The position numbers and the translations under genes are program-made. Of a DNA stretch of 64,000 bases, positions 7,724 through 17,207 are shown one piece after another. This DNA is from an uncultured Johnsonella sp. (lineage in GTDB: Bacteria; Bacillota; Clostridia; Lachnospirales; Lachnospiraceae): assembly GCA_900766185.1 (NCBI GenBank), contig CAAFUL010000042.1, positions 4,088-68,087 on the forward strand. Direction: 5' to 3'. Positions within the stretch are counted from its first letter, which is position 1; each line of letters opens with the position of its first letter. The notes under the pieces are model-generated. The model did no database searches. It was not told where the DNA came from and saw only the letters and a list, made by a program, of their open reading frames with translations.

Positions 7724-8716
7724 ATGGCAAAGTCATCAAATCAGAAGTTAAAATTAATATACCTTATGAAGATTTTATCGGAGCTTACTGATGAGCAGCA
7801 TAGTATTACCATGCCTGAGATTATTGATGCATTGAAGGCGTACGACATAAGTGCGGAGCGAAAAAGTCTGTATAACGATATAGAAAATTTGAGGTTATAT
7901 GGCCTTGATATAATAGGTACTCAAGAGGGTAGAACCTACTCTTACCATGTAGGAAACAGACAATTTGAACTTGCGGAACTGAAACTTTTGGTAGACTCGG
8001 TGCAATCATCAAAATTTATAACCGTAAAGAAATCAAATGAACTTATAAAAAAGATAGAAGGACTTGCAAGTAAGCATGAGGCATTCAAGTTACATAGACA
8101 GGTTTTTGTAGCGGGGCGTGTAAAGACCATGAATGAAAGTATTTACTATAATGTGGACAGGATACACGCCGCTATAGCAAAGAATTCGAAAATAACATTT
8201 CAGTATTTTCAGTGGGATGTTAATAAAAAGATGAAACTTAGACATAACGGAGCTTTGTACGAGGTAAGCCCTTGGTCATTGTCATGGGATGATGAAAACT
8301 ATTATATGATAGCCTATGACTCCGATGAAAAAATTATAAAACACTTCAGGGTTGATAAAATGCTTAATATAAAATCAAATGATAAAAAGAGAGAGGGAAG
8401 ACAGACATTCAAATCATTTGATATGGCAATATATACAAGAAAAATATTCGGAATGTATGCAGGGAAGGAAGAAAGGGTAAGTATTGAATGTGAAAATTCT
8501 TTTGCAGGAGTGATAATTGACCGCTTCGGAAAAGATGTTACGATGATTCCTATAGACAATGAAAAATTTGTCGTAAATGTTGAAGTGGCGATAAGCAAGC
8601 AATTTCTTGCATGGGTCATAGGACTTGGTGAAGGAGTTGTAATTACCTCTCCTAAAAGTGTGGTGGATATGATGAAGACGGAAATTGAAAGGCTTGTAAA
8701 ACAATATAAGATGTAA
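7724..8716 (+). CDS. WYL-domain transcriptional regulator
   Basis: DNA-binding regulator with an N-terminal winged helix (residues about 1-75; LKLIYLMKILSELTDEQHSITMPEI, then YNDIENLRLYGLDI) and a C-terminal WYL ligand-sensing domain (YEVSPWSLSWDDENYYMIAYD). 330 residues. Start at 7724 because GGAGG lies 6 bases upstream; an in-frame start at 7700 lacks an SD. WYL proteins often control stress or defence genes through nucleic-acid or nucleotide ligands. The gene is divergent from livJ and precedes HIRAN and TIR/RyR genes, so a role in that neighbourhood is possible but not shown. Confidence 0.88.
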   Translation: MAKSSNQKLKLIYLMKILSELTDEQHSITMPEIIDALKAYDISAERKSLYNDIENLRLYGLDIIGTQEGRTYSYHVGNRQFELAELKLLVDSVQSSKFITVKKSNELIKKIEGLASKHEAFKLHRQVFVAGRVKTMNESIYYNVDRIHAAIAKNSKITFQYFQWDVNKKMKLRHNGALYEVSPWSLSWDDENYYMIAYDSDEKIIKHFRVDKMLNIKSNDKKREGRQTFKSFDMAIYTRKIFGMYAGKEERVSIECENSFAGVIIDRFGKDVTMIPIDNEKFVVNVEVAISKQFLAWVIGLGEGVVITSPKSVVDMMKTEIERLVKQYKM

Positions 8717-8801
8717 AAGAACATAAATTCATGTTGCGAGGTGTGTTTATTGGACAGCTTGATCTGTATAATGAGAACTTACAAAGATGTTTTTAGGTTT
8801 T

Positions 8802-8819
8802 TATTTTCATATGAAAATA
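8802..8819. promoter_or_regulatory. Perfect 18-bp palindrome upstream of the HIRAN gene
   Basis: TATTTTCATATGAAAATA reads the same on both strands and lies 55 bases upstream of the HIRAN start codon. It could be an operator for a dimeric regulator such as the adjacent WYL protein; no binding evidence exists. Confidence 0.35.
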
Positions 8820-8874
8820 GCGTTTATGTAAAGAGGAGTTTATAAAAAAGCACTGTTAAAACGGAGGACTAAGT

Positions 8875-9180
8875 ATGGATGAGATGTATTTTACAATAAC
8901 AGGTTGTAATCATTATTTCGGAAGTGAATTTATGGAAAAGGGATTGATAGTTAAGTTGGAAAAAGAACTTGATAATGAGTATGATAAAGAAGCAATTAAA
9001 GTAAGTGTAAAAGGACTTGGCGAATGCGGTTATGTGGCAAATAGCCCCTACACTGTAAAGGATGAGTCAATGAGTGCCGGAAGGTTATATGATAAAATAG
9101 GAGATACGGCAAAGGGTAAAGTCTTATTTGTATTTGAGAAAATGGCGGTATGTAAAATCATTGATGACGGTTTGGAATAA
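8875..9180 (+). CDS. Stand-alone HIRAN-domain protein
   Basis: Small 101-residue protein that is almost entirely one HIRAN-like domain: FTITGCNHYFGSEF, then LEKELDNEYDKEAIKV and ECGYVANSPYTV, which match the core NHYxG...E.DN.YD..AI.V....GYVAN pattern. In eukaryotic HLTF/Rad5 and bacterial homologues this domain recognises DNA ends or damaged DNA. No partner domain is attached. GGAGG lies 8 bases upstream of the ATG. It is followed after 47 bases by a hypothetical gene in the same direction. Confidence 0.75.
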   Translation: MDEMYFTITGCNHYFGSEFMEKGLIVKLEKELDNEYDKEAIKVSVKGLGECGYVANSPYTVKDESMSAGRLYDKIGDTAKGKVLFVFEKMAVCKIIDDGLE

Positions 9181-9227
9181 TAGAGATTTGTATAATCAAA
9201 AATATATGAAGAAAGGCGGTACATAAA

Positions 9228-9686
9228 ATGTGTGAAGAATGCTACTCAGGCAACAATAGGGTAATTCCTTTATTAAATCCTTCAGAGTGCCTAAAAAACC
9301 ACACTCAGTATATTTGCGGAACTTGCGGACGCTGTATTTGTATAGAAGTAGACCCTGTAAGAAAATTACAAAGGTGGAACTTTCCTTTCAAATCTTTGGA
9401 AATAGCAAAACTATACTTGCGAACTGCCGACTACAGTATGAAAAAGTCATTCGGCATTTATGAAATTGAAAGTGAAAAAGGAAGGTTGGCATATAAAATT
9501 TTTACTGATAATGAGGATATGAAATCATACTTAAAAAAGAATAAAGGAAAAAGCTGTAAGACTATGCAACCTGTCTTTGCCGTAAAAGAATATAAGGAAT
9601 ATGAGAATACACAGGTGAGAAAACTTGAAGAAAAGGAAGTTGAAAAGTACATGAGTGATAGGGAAAGAGGATGCAAGAATTGGTAA
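9228..9686 (+). CDS. Hypothetical protein with N-terminal Cys cluster
   Basis: I do not recognise a named family. The 152-residue protein starts MCEECYSGNN and has CGTCGRCICIE at about 31-41. These CxxC pairs suggest a small zinc ribbon, followed by an alpha/beta region (RLAYKIFTDNEDMKSYLKKN) and a charged C-terminal helix (RKLEEKEVEKYMSDRERG). A good SD (GAAAGGCGG) precedes the ATG. It is probably co-transcribed with the HIRAN gene and ends at a strong terminator. Function unknown. Confidence 0.75.
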   Translation: MCEECYSGNNRVIPLLNPSECLKNHTQYICGTCGRCICIEVDPVRKLQRWNFPFKSLEIAKLYLRTADYSMKKSFGIYEIESEKGRLAYKIFTDNEDMKSYLKKNKGKSCKTMQPVFAVKEYKEYENTQVRKLEEKEVEKYMSDRERGCKNW

Positions 9687-9733
9687 TATCGTTATAAATC
9701 ATTAAGTTTGTTGTTAGAAACTATAGTTGTAAG

Positions 9734-9773
9734 GCATTGCCCTCATAATATATAATGAGGGCAATGTTTTTTT
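9734..9773 (+). terminator. Rho-independent terminator
   Basis: CATTGCCCTCAT pairs over 12 bp with ATGAGGGCAATG around an 8-base loop and is followed by seven T. It ends the HIRAN/hypothetical transcript. Confidence 0.9.
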
Positions 9774-9935
9774 GTATATCAAAAGCGGCTTAAGGGATCG
9801 TTACCTTATATCAAAAGGTATCAAAAGCCGCCTTATAAGTGAATGGTGAGGCTAAAACACTCTACTTGATTTACATAAAAAGTTTAAGACAGCAATTGTG
9901 AAAAATACATAGCATAATATGAAAAGGTGATAATT

Positions 9936-11795
9936 ATGAGGGAAAATAAAACTTACTACAAGAAAAAAATATATCTTGTCTTATTTACGCTAACACTTGT
10001 TTTTGGACTGCAAGGTCTTTACGAATATTATAAAGTCAAGATAGATAATCCCTTGCAACTGCTTTCTGCGGTCCTGTACGGTACGATAAAGTTATTTTTA
10101 TTCGTATCTCCGATATCGGCAGAGGACAAGACATCTATTTTTTATGAAGTGGCGAAGTGGATGGCTCCCATACTTACATCCACCTTTGTATTTACAAAGA
10201 TTTCAAACACCTTGCTCAATCTTAAAAATACACTGTTTAACAAAATAAGCGCCAACCATATTTTGGTATTTGAAGACAGTTTCATGGGAGAGACATTAAT
10301 CAATAATTTAATAAACGGGAAAAACTCATATAAGATTTCACTTATTTCAAAGAATTTTATTGATGACAACCTAAAGAATAAATATGAGAAAAAGGGAATA
10401 GCCACATATCAGATAGATTTTGAAAACAGCGATAGTAATGAGATAAAAGAGCTTTTTGGTACTGTAAATATCAATAATGTAAAATACATGTTTTTTTGCT
10501 CGGATGTGGATTTGGAAAACTATGCCCTCTACACCAATGTTATAAAAAGAATTAAACCTAAAAGGCATATTACCTGTTATGTTAAATGTGAGTCTAAGAC
10601 AGTGTCTGCCTATATTGAAGATATGCTAAGCCTTGAGAGGCAGAAAGAAGAAAAACTTAAAAAAATAGACACCGTACACTTTGATCAAACAGACTTAAGC
10701 ATAAGAATGCTTATATCCGATAAATGTGTAAGTGAGATTCTATCAAATAATTTAGACAAACTTTCACATATAGGAGATAAAATATCGGCAGAGCTGATTG
10801 ACGAAAGCATAAGAAAAATCCACATTTTAATAATAGGTATAAATGAACTGACACTTACATTATTAAAACATATTGCCAATGATATGACCATATCCTTAAA
10901 AGATAATACCAAGGTCAGTATAATAGATGTTGATGCACAGCAGTATATGAGCGAGATTTTGTTTGACAATGAAGGGCTTAAAAAAGCCTTGGATATAGAA
11001 GTAATAGACCTTGGATATGAAAAAGGCTTATTGCAGGAGCATTTAAGAAGTATAAAAAATGATGATGATTTATCTCTTATATTTTTAATGAATGAAGATG
11101 TGGTTAAAAGCCTTGAAAATCTTAAGTTGTTAAACAGGTATTTTGAAAATGTACCTAAGATAATAAGAAATGTATCCAACATAGACCTAAGCCATATACT
11201 GCCTAAAAATTATGATAAAATCAAGATTTTCGGTGATGTTTCACAAATAATGACTGAAGATGTCATGATAAGAGAGGCACTTGATAATCGTGCAAAACAA
11301 TTTAATGACAGTTATAACAAGTCTTCCGAGGCGGCAGGTATGGGAGAAGGCAAAAAATGGAATGAGCTCTCCTATGTAAAGAAGACTTCTTCCAGATTAT
11401 CGGCTGCCCACGACAGAGTTAAGGAAGAAATAGTAAGAAAAGTCTTTTTTGATAAATCACAAGAGGAGATTGAGGCTTATTTACATAAAAAATTTGAAGA
11501 GTTTACAGACCTACAGGAAATCAGAAAAGATGAAAAGGAGGAGTTTAGAAGGCAGTTTTGTAAGTATTTAGAAGGTGCTCCTTTGCTTGATTTTTTATCA
11601 AGACTTGAGCATAAAAGATGGTGTAACAGTTACTATGCGATGAATTTCAGATATGGAGAGAAGAAGGATGAAAACTTAAAGACACATCCTTGTTTGATAG
11701 ATGATTGGGAAATTATAATAGGTGAAAAATTTGAGATCTGTCATCCGGAATATGACCTATTGTCGGTATTCACTCTCTTCAAAAAGGAGGATTAA
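9936..11795 (+). CDS. Membrane-anchored TrkA-N-like/RyR-like domain protein
   Basis: 619-residue protein with three hydrophobic helices near the N-terminus (about 10-30, 36-56, 68-88). Two Rossmann-like regulator-of-K-conductance (TrkA-N) units follow: NHILVFEDSFMGETLINNL with DFEN after a beta strand, and IHILIIGINELTLTLLKHI with SIIDVD. A C-terminal RyR-like domain carries LEHKRWCNSYY, FRYG, HPCLIDDW and YDLLSVF. Such proteins are predicted to bind nucleotide-derived ligands and could gate or perturb the membrane. Start at 9936 (SD AAAAGG 7 bases upstream) rather than the upstream GTG. The TIR-domain gene begins 2 bases after its stop, so the two are a single translational unit. The channel role is inference from domain order. 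Confidence 0.7.
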   Translation: MRENKTYYKKKIYLVLFTLTLVFGLQGLYEYYKVKIDNPLQLLSAVLYGTIKLFLFVSPISAEDKTSIFYEVAKWMAPILTSTFVFTKISNTLLNLKNTLFNKISANHILVFEDSFMGETLINNLINGKNSYKISLISKNFIDDNLKNKYEKKGIATYQIDFENSDSNEIKELFGTVNINNVKYMFFCSDVDLENYALYTNVIKRIKPKRHITCYVKCESKTVSAYIEDMLSLERQKEEKLKKIDTVHFDQTDLSIRMLISDKCVSEILSNNLDKLSHIGDKISAELIDESIRKIHILIIGINELTLTLLKHIANDMTISLKDNTKVSIIDVDAQQYMSEILFDNEGLKKALDIEVIDLGYEKGLLQEHLRSIKNDDDLSLIFLMNEDVVKSLENLKLLNRYFENVPKIIRNVSNIDLSHILPKNYDKIKIFGDVSQIMTEDVMIREALDNRAKQFNDSYNKSSEAAGMGEGKKWNELSYVKKTSSRLSAAHDRVKEEIVRKVFFDKSQEEIEAYLHKKFEEFTDLQEIRKDEKEEFRRQFCKYLEGAPLLDFLSRLEHKRWCNSYYAMNFRYGEKKDENLKTHPCLIDDWEIIIGEKFEICHPEYDLLSVFTLFKKED

Positions 11796-11797
11796 AA

Positions 11798-14700
11798 ATG
11801 GAAAATGAACAAATACACAGACAAACATCTGATGAAATGCAAAAGGCTGCTTATGAATATAATGAAATAAATTACAAGTATGATGCTTTTATAAGTTATA
11901 GACATGTAGAGCCGGATCAAAGCATAGCCAAGCAGATACATCAGATGATAGAAACATTTAAGCCTCCTAAGGAGTTTTATAAAAACGGTAAAAAACCTAC
12001 ATTTAGGATATTTAGAGATAGGGAGGAGCTTGCTGCCAGAGATCTTAGTGCATCAATAAAAGAGGCACTGGCAACAAGTAGGTATCTTATTGTCCTATGC
12101 TCAAAGAGGACACCTTTGTCGGAATGGTGTCAAAAAGAGGTGGAGATATTTAAAAGCCTGCATGGAGATGAGAGGATAATACCTGTATTGATAGAAGGAG
12201 AACCTGATGAAGCTTTTTCACAGCCACTTAAGGAACTTAAAAATAAAGATAATGAAAGCTTGCAGGATATATTGGCAGCGGATATAAGACCTGATGAGGT
12301 ATTGAAAAAGGATTTTGTCGGATACGAGCAGCTGCAAAATAATAATAGGCAAAAACTAAAAGAGCTTACCAAGCAGTCCTTAAATATATTAAAAACCGAA
12401 AAATACAGAATAATGGCAACGATTCTGGGTTGCAGTTTCGGAGATCTTAAGCAAAGGGATAAGGAAAGAAAAAACAGACTTATTTTGAGTATTTTATCCT
12501 TGTCCGGAGCGATATTTTTAATATTCGGCTTATTTATGGCAAATGCTTATCAAAAGGCGGAGCTGGCAAGGCGGGAGGCGGTACAGTCCAATGCAAGAAT
12601 ATTGATGAAAACCGCCAAGGATTTTTTGAAAGAGGGTGATTATATAAAGGCGGTGCTGGTAGCCGAGGAGGCTATAAAACCCATAAATAAGGAAACTAAA
12701 GATTATGAGACTTTGAACGCCGACAAACTGTCTATACTTAATGCTACTGTATACCATAATGGAGCATCTACTCTTACTGCAATATCTACTAAAAACAAAT
12801 TTACATTTATGTCTTTAAGTGCTGATGAAAAATATGTAGCTTACGGTCTTGAAAATAATGATACTGCTATAGCAAGCGTGGAAAACGGAGAGGTTTTAAA
12901 GAGATTTTCAGGGCATAGTCAACAAGTTAAATTTGTGGATTTTTCAAAAGACGGCAAATACTTGGCATCATCTTCATTTGACAGTACCTGCATCATATAT
13001 GATTTGGAAAAAGGAGAGGAAAAGGTAAAACTCGAAATAGAGGGTATACCGATGCTTACTCAATTCTCAGAGGATGATTCCAAATTGTTTTATGTGACAT
13101 ACGCTAATGATGATACCTGCTTTTATGTATATGATACCAAAACATGGCAAAAAGAAGGAGAATTTGTAATTAACGAAAGGGTAAGGTATGCCGATATAAA
13201 ACAAGACGGTAGTGAGGTACTTACAGTTTTATATTCAAATAAAGAAGAGCAACTTACTAGAAGAAGCCTAAAGGACGGCAGTATAATAGAAGTTATACCG
13301 AGGTTAAAAGCCGACGGTATAGATGGGACAGAATATGACAGACCATATAAAGCGGCAAATTATTCTAATGATGATAAAAGTATAATATTGCTTACGGATG
13401 CCGAGATGGTAAAGGTCTCACTTGAAGATAAAAAAGAGATATTTAAGAAAGAGATGTATATTAATGCAGATGATTCAAAAGTAATGTCGGAAAGTGATAA
13501 TGGTGAAAAAATCGCAATAAAAGCAAATGCCAATATATATCTTGTAGATGGAAATAGCGGTGAAATAACTGATGAGTTATATTTTTCAGATCTAAACATG
13601 AAGTATTTTACCTACAACTATAATACCAATACTGTAGTGGGATTTGGAGAAAACGGTAAGTATTCAATATGGAAAGACAAGTTCATGGTGGAAGACAATT
13701 TAAGTTATGGTGGAGGTGTGCCTATAGAATTTATATTTCTAAAGGATGGAAGCAAGATAATTGCAAACTCACATGAAAGTCAGACAATAAAGATAATTGA
13801 CTTAAAATCAAGAGTCTTATCCGAGCCTATATATGCGAGAATAATGGGGGAATCCAATAATTTTTCATATATGTTACTATTTGATGGAAATAATTTTTTG
13901 ATTTCAGATGATAACGGAAAGACAAGTAAAAAAATCACACCTAAGGGTGCAACAAGCTATGGTTCCATGTCGGCTGCAAGGTATAATAAAATATCAAATG
14001 ACGGTAAGTATTATGCATACTTGAGTATGGAGGAAGGGGATACGGCAAAATTAAAGCCGGTATTAAAATTATATGGTATTCAAGATGATGCAGATAATAG
14101 GGTATTCATAAATACAACTTTATCATCAATTACTTTCACTGATGATTCAAAACAGATACTTTTGCTGGACAATATAGACGGACTTAAAATATATGATACA
14201 AGAGATTTAACACAGGTAAAAAGTTACAGCAATATAAAGGATGACTCAGGAGATGTAAAATTATCAAAAGATTCAAAAATCCTTGTAATAAACAGATTTG
14301 CAGGTATAGCATCAGTCTATGATCTTGAAAGCGGTGAGCATATAGACGATATCCCCGGAGAAGTTATAAGTGTTCAAAACGAAGGTGATGAAATAAAATT
14401 AAAGGGTATACAAAATAACACCGCCTTTAGCTGGAGCAGTAAGGAAGGTTTAAGCACATGGGAAATGGATGAGGAATGCAGTCAGACAGCACTTAGTTTT
14501 GAGGATGTAAATTTATACAATGAAAATGTAGACATATTGATGATGATAAGAAATAACGAGACTGACAGGAAATGTTATGTAGTTGATTTTTCAACAGGCA
14601 GACTGATGATGACACTTAATACCTCAGTTAAAGACTACAATGTCAACGGATATATTTCCCCTGACGGAAAACTCATAGCCATAGATCAAAATTATAGTGC

Positions 14701-14860
14701 CCAATACGATAAAGAAAGTTTGAGCTCAACATACCATATAATATCCACTGTATACAAGGTACTAAATGAAGAAGAGGTATCGAAAGAAGTAGAAGAGATC
14801 ATATCGGGCAGGACGCTGTCACAAGAAGAAAAAGTACAAATAGGTATAAGTGCCGAGTAA
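11798..14860 (+). CDS. TIR domain-transmembrane-beta-propeller protein
   Basis: 1020 residues in three parts. An N-terminal TIR domain (about 28-140) contains YDAFISYRH, FRDREEL and LSEWCQKE, where Glu114 is the expected NAD-hydrolysing glutamate. One transmembrane helix lies at about 228-250. A helical linker and a long WD40/YVTN-like propeller (about 310-1000, for example FSGHSQQVKFVDFSKDGKYLASSSFDS) follow and should be extracytoplasmic if the TIR is cytosolic. The SD GGAGG lies within the end of the preceding gene. Bacterial TIR domains commonly consume NAD and make cyclic ADP-ribose signals; the adjacent RyR-like protein is a plausible receiver. No STAND NTPase is present. Whether it acts in phage defence is not shown. 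Confidence 0.85.
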   Translation: MENEQIHRQTSDEMQKAAYEYNEINYKYDAFISYRHVEPDQSIAKQIHQMIETFKPPKEFYKNGKKPTFRIFRDREELAARDLSASIKEALATSRYLIVLCSKRTPLSEWCQKEVEIFKSLHGDERIIPVLIEGEPDEAFSQPLKELKNKDNESLQDILAADIRPDEVLKKDFVGYEQLQNNNRQKLKELTKQSLNILKTEKYRIMATILGCSFGDLKQRDKERKNRLILSILSLSGAIFLIFGLFMANAYQKAELARREAVQSNARILMKTAKDFLKEGDYIKAVLVAEEAIKPINKETKDYETLNADKLSILNATVYHNGASTLTAISTKNKFTFMSLSADEKYVAYGLENNDTAIASVENGEVLKRFSGHSQQVKFVDFSKDGKYLASSSFDSTCIIYDLEKGEEKVKLEIEGIPMLTQFSEDDSKLFYVTYANDDTCFYVYDTKTWQKEGEFVINERVRYADIKQDGSEVLTVLYSNKEEQLTRRSLKDGSIIEVIPRLKADGIDGTEYDRPYKAANYSNDDKSIILLTDAEMVKVSLEDKKEIFKKEMYINADDSKVMSESDNGEKIAIKANANIYLVDGNSGEITDELYFSDLNMKYFTYNYNTNTVVGFGENGKYSIWKDKFMVEDNLSYGGGVPIEFIFLKDGSKIIANSHESQTIKIIDLKSRVLSEPIYARIMGESNNFSYMLLFDGNNFLISDDNGKTSKKITPKGATSYGSMSAARYNKISNDGKYYAYLSMEEGDTAKLKPVLKLYGIQDDADNRVFINTTLSSITFTDDSKQILLLDNIDGLKIYDTRDLTQVKSYSNIKDDSGDVKLSKDSKILVINRFAGIASVYDLESGEHIDDIPGEVISVQNEGDEIKLKGIQNNTAFSWSSKEGLSTWEMDEECSQTALSFEDVNLYNENVDILMMIRNNETDRKCYVVDFSTGRLMMTLNTSVKDYNVNGYISPDGKLIAIDQNYSAQYDKESLSSTYHIISTVYKVLNEEEVSKEVEEIISGRTLSQEEKVQIGISAE

Positions 14861-14983
14861 TAAAGGCAAACAAAGGATATTAAATGTGTTGCCCTTATAT
14901 TAATAAGTGAATATAATATAAAAGTAATAAATTATATATTTTTAAAATAAACTTATTAGATTGATATACGAGAGAGGAAGACT

Positions 14984-15646
14984 ATGACAGTACAGACACA
15001 TTTAATAGCCACGACAACTTCCTATGCTGTTTTTGCATACCTGTATAGGAAAGGAATCAATATACCCGTTATAGGTAGCGAACCGCTAACCATCTATCCC
15101 TTACTGGGCATTCCGACAGCCGTTGTCGGCTCTATGCTGCCCGATGTGGATATTGAAAATTCAAGAGTAAGTAAAAAGTTTCCGTTTGTATCACCGTTTT
15201 TAAAACATAGGGGAATCACGCATACCTTAGTCTTTGTGGCAACTTGCTACCTTTCAATGGCAGTAAATTATTCACTTAATACAAAGCTTATCATATCGGC
15301 TATATTTGGATTAATATTCGGTATTTTAACACTTAAGGGCAGATTTGCATTATTAAAAACCTTGGCAGTTGCAGGCATTTTTGCAGCACTGTCATATTCC
15401 GGAGAAGAGGTACTGCCCTCCTTACTCTTCGGTATGGGATTTGGCTGGCTGTTTCACATAGTAGAAGATATGTTTAATAAAAAAGGTTGCCCCATACTGT
15501 GGCCTCTTACAAATAAAAAACTGCATTTGCCGCTGGGACCTTTTCTTGTAAAGACAAGAACTTGGCAGGAGGCAGTATTCCTTATTATATGGGAAGGGGT
15601 AAATGCAGCTATCTTATTAATATATATGAATGTGCTTAGGTTCTGA
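14984..15646 (+). CDS. YdjM/DUF457-type membrane metal-dependent hydrolase
   Basis: 220-residue multi-pass membrane protein of the LexA-regulated YdjM family. Conserved metal-site motifs are visible: MLPDVDIE near residue 52, KHRGITHT near 73, and GWLFHIVEDMF near 162, which is the usual DxD...HRG.TH...H..xD set. There are about five hydrophobic helices. It is preceded by GAGAGGAAG SD and followed by a terminator, so it is monocistronic. The substrate is unknown for the family, which is regulated by LexA in some bacteria; no LexA box was identified here. Confidence 0.85.
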   Translation: MTVQTHLIATTTSYAVFAYLYRKGINIPVIGSEPLTIYPLLGIPTAVVGSMLPDVDIENSRVSKKFPFVSPFLKHRGITHTLVFVATCYLSMAVNYSLNTKLIISAIFGLIFGILTLKGRFALLKTLAVAGIFAALSYSGEEVLPSLLFGMGFGWLFHIVEDMFNKKGCPILWPLTNKKLHLPLGPFLVKTRTWQEAVFLIIWEGVNAAILLIYMNVLRF

Positions 15647-15662
15647 TTTTGATTTTTATGAA

Positions 15663-15707
15663 AAAATGAGAAGATTCACAATACAGTGGATATCTTCTCA
15701 TTTTTTT
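15663..15707 (+). terminator. Rho-independent terminator
   Basis: AATGAGAAGAT pairs with ATCTTCTCATT and is followed by a T-run (about 15701-15707), just after the YdjM-like gene. Confidence 0.85.
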
Positions 15708-15804
15708 ATGGTAATTTATATGAGTTGTTTTATTTCAGTTATGGTTCAGGTAGTTTAGATAAATGTTCTTAAGCGGCTTTTACTTCAAAAAAGTTTTTCT
15801 GACA

Positions 15805-16896
15805 TTAGCCAAGCTTCATATCCCCTTCCTTTACCCAGCCTATTTTCCTTAAAAACATATTTATCAAAGGACAAATAATTGCAGGCAGTACAAAAGAAAT
15901 GAGTATAAGACCTGCCCAGTCAAATGTGCTGATAGAAAGTTTACTGCCCTCGGAAATATTTTTGACCCAACCGGAGTAAACACCTATTTGACCTACCAGT
16001 CCGCAAGTACCCATACCTGAAGAAACCGCAGCTCCATCCATGCGAAGCTTAAAAAAGCAGGTTGCCAAAGGTCCGGTAATTATAGAGGTTAGACAAGGAG
16101 CTATCCAGATGCGAGGATTTTTAACAATATTTCCCATCTGTAACATAGAAGTACCTATGCCCTGTGATATAAGCCCCGACCATTTGTTTTCAGGAAAGGA
16201 CATAACCGCAAATCCTATCATTTGTGCGCAGCAGCCGGCTACCGCAGCACCTCCGGCAAGTCCTGTAAGACCTAAAGCGGCACAGATGGCAGCAGAAGAT
16301 ATGGGAAGAGTAAGTGCCATTCCGACAAGTAAAGATATGAGTATACCCATTAAAAACGGTTGCAGCTCGGTAGCCCACATAATTACATCTCCAAGCTTCA
16401 TCGCTGCTTTTCCTATAGCAGGTGCCCACCATGCTGAAAGCAGTACTCCTAATGCAATTGTAACCAAAGGAGTTATCAAGATGTCAACCTTTGTTTCTTT
16501 AGAGACCGCCTTTCCGACCTCAGCGGCGATAACCGCAATAAAAAGAACTGCCAAAGGTCCTCCCGCACCTCCAAGAGCATTGGAGGCAAATCCCACCGTT
16601 ATCAAAGAAAAAAGTACAAGCGGCGGGCAGTGAAGTGCATAACCTATGGCAACAGCCATAGCAGGACCGCTTACTGCACCGGCAAGCCCTCCGACAGTAT
16701 AATCAACACCGGCAATAGTTGCCACCGGTGAACTTAAAAAGCCTATATGAAATTGAGTTCCTATAGTATTGATTATAGTACCTATCAAAAGAGAACAAAA
16801 AAGTCCCTGAGCCATAGCTCCAAGTGCATCAATACCGTAACGCTTGGCAGATATCTCAATATCTTTGCGTTTTAAAAATGCTTGTATAGATTCCAT
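15805..16896 (-). CDS. PTS EIIC-like membrane transporter
   Basis: 363-residue integral membrane protein with about ten hydrophobic segments, rich in Gly and Ala. It resembles the PTS_EIIC type 2-like family: KRYGIDALGAMAQGLFCSLLIGTIINTIG at the N-terminus, SSPVATIAGVDYTVGGLAGAVSGPAMAVAIGYAL, and MDGAAVSSGMGTCGLVGQIGVY. No EIIA or EIIB domain is fused or adjacent, so it is an orphan EIIC. Proteins of this subfamily are not well characterised and the substrate cannot be stated. GGGGGG SD lies just upstream of the ATG. Confidence 0.8.
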   Translation of the reverse strand: MESIQAFLKRKDIEISAKRYGIDALGAMAQGLFCSLLIGTIINTIGTQFHIGFLSSPVATIAGVDYTVGGLAGAVSGPAMAVAIGYALHCPPLVLFSLITVGFASNALGGAGGPLAVLFIAVIAAEVGKAVSKETKVDILITPLVTIALGVLLSAWWAPAIGKAAMKLGDVIMWATELQPFLMGILISLLVGMALTLPISSAAICAALGLTGLAGGAAVAGCCAQMIGFAVMSFPENKWSGLISQGIGTSMLQMGNIVKNPRIWIAPCLTSIITGPLATCFFKLRMDGAAVSSGMGTCGLVGQIGVYSGWVKNISEGSKLSISTFDWAGLILISFVLPAIICPLINMFLRKIGWVKEGDMKLG

Positions 16897-16939
16897 TATT
16901 TTTCCCCCCTAGTCAAACTTATAAGCAAATTTCAGAGAT

Positions 16940-16969
16940 AGTATATAAAACTGTATTATAGGCTGTCAA
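16940..16969 (-). promoter_or_regulatory. Promoter of the PTS EIIC-like gene
   Basis: On the minus strand TTGACA (16964-16969), 18 bases, then TATACT (16940-16945), about 45 bases upstream of the start codon. Confidence 0.65.
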
Positions 16970-17094
16970 GATAGGTAAGATGTAGAAAATTCTTAATTTG
17001 TTAGTTTAAGTATTGATTTTTTAATATAATGACCATATTTTGACTGTGGAAGTTTGAGTTATGTAAAATATATGCGATAAAAAAATAAATATTA

Positions 17095-17141
17095 ATAACG
17101 AAAAAGCCTGAAGGTGACAGAAATGTCACTTTTTGTTATCT
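17095..17141. other. Long imperfect hairpin in a divergent intergenic region
   Basis: Outer arms ATAACGAAAAAG and CTTTTTGTTAT surround an inner perfect GTGACA/TGTCAC stem. It lies between the divergent PTS-like and TraX-like genes, upstream of both. In the plus direction it ends with a T5 run and could terminate a short transcript or serve as a regulator target. Nothing else is seen in the 311-base gap apart from the PTS promoter. Confidence 0.4.
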
Positions 17142-17207
17142 ATATAGATTTTTCAAGAATAAGTTTTCTTGTATTATTGACTCATGAAAAAGAGAGAGGT
17201 GAATGAT

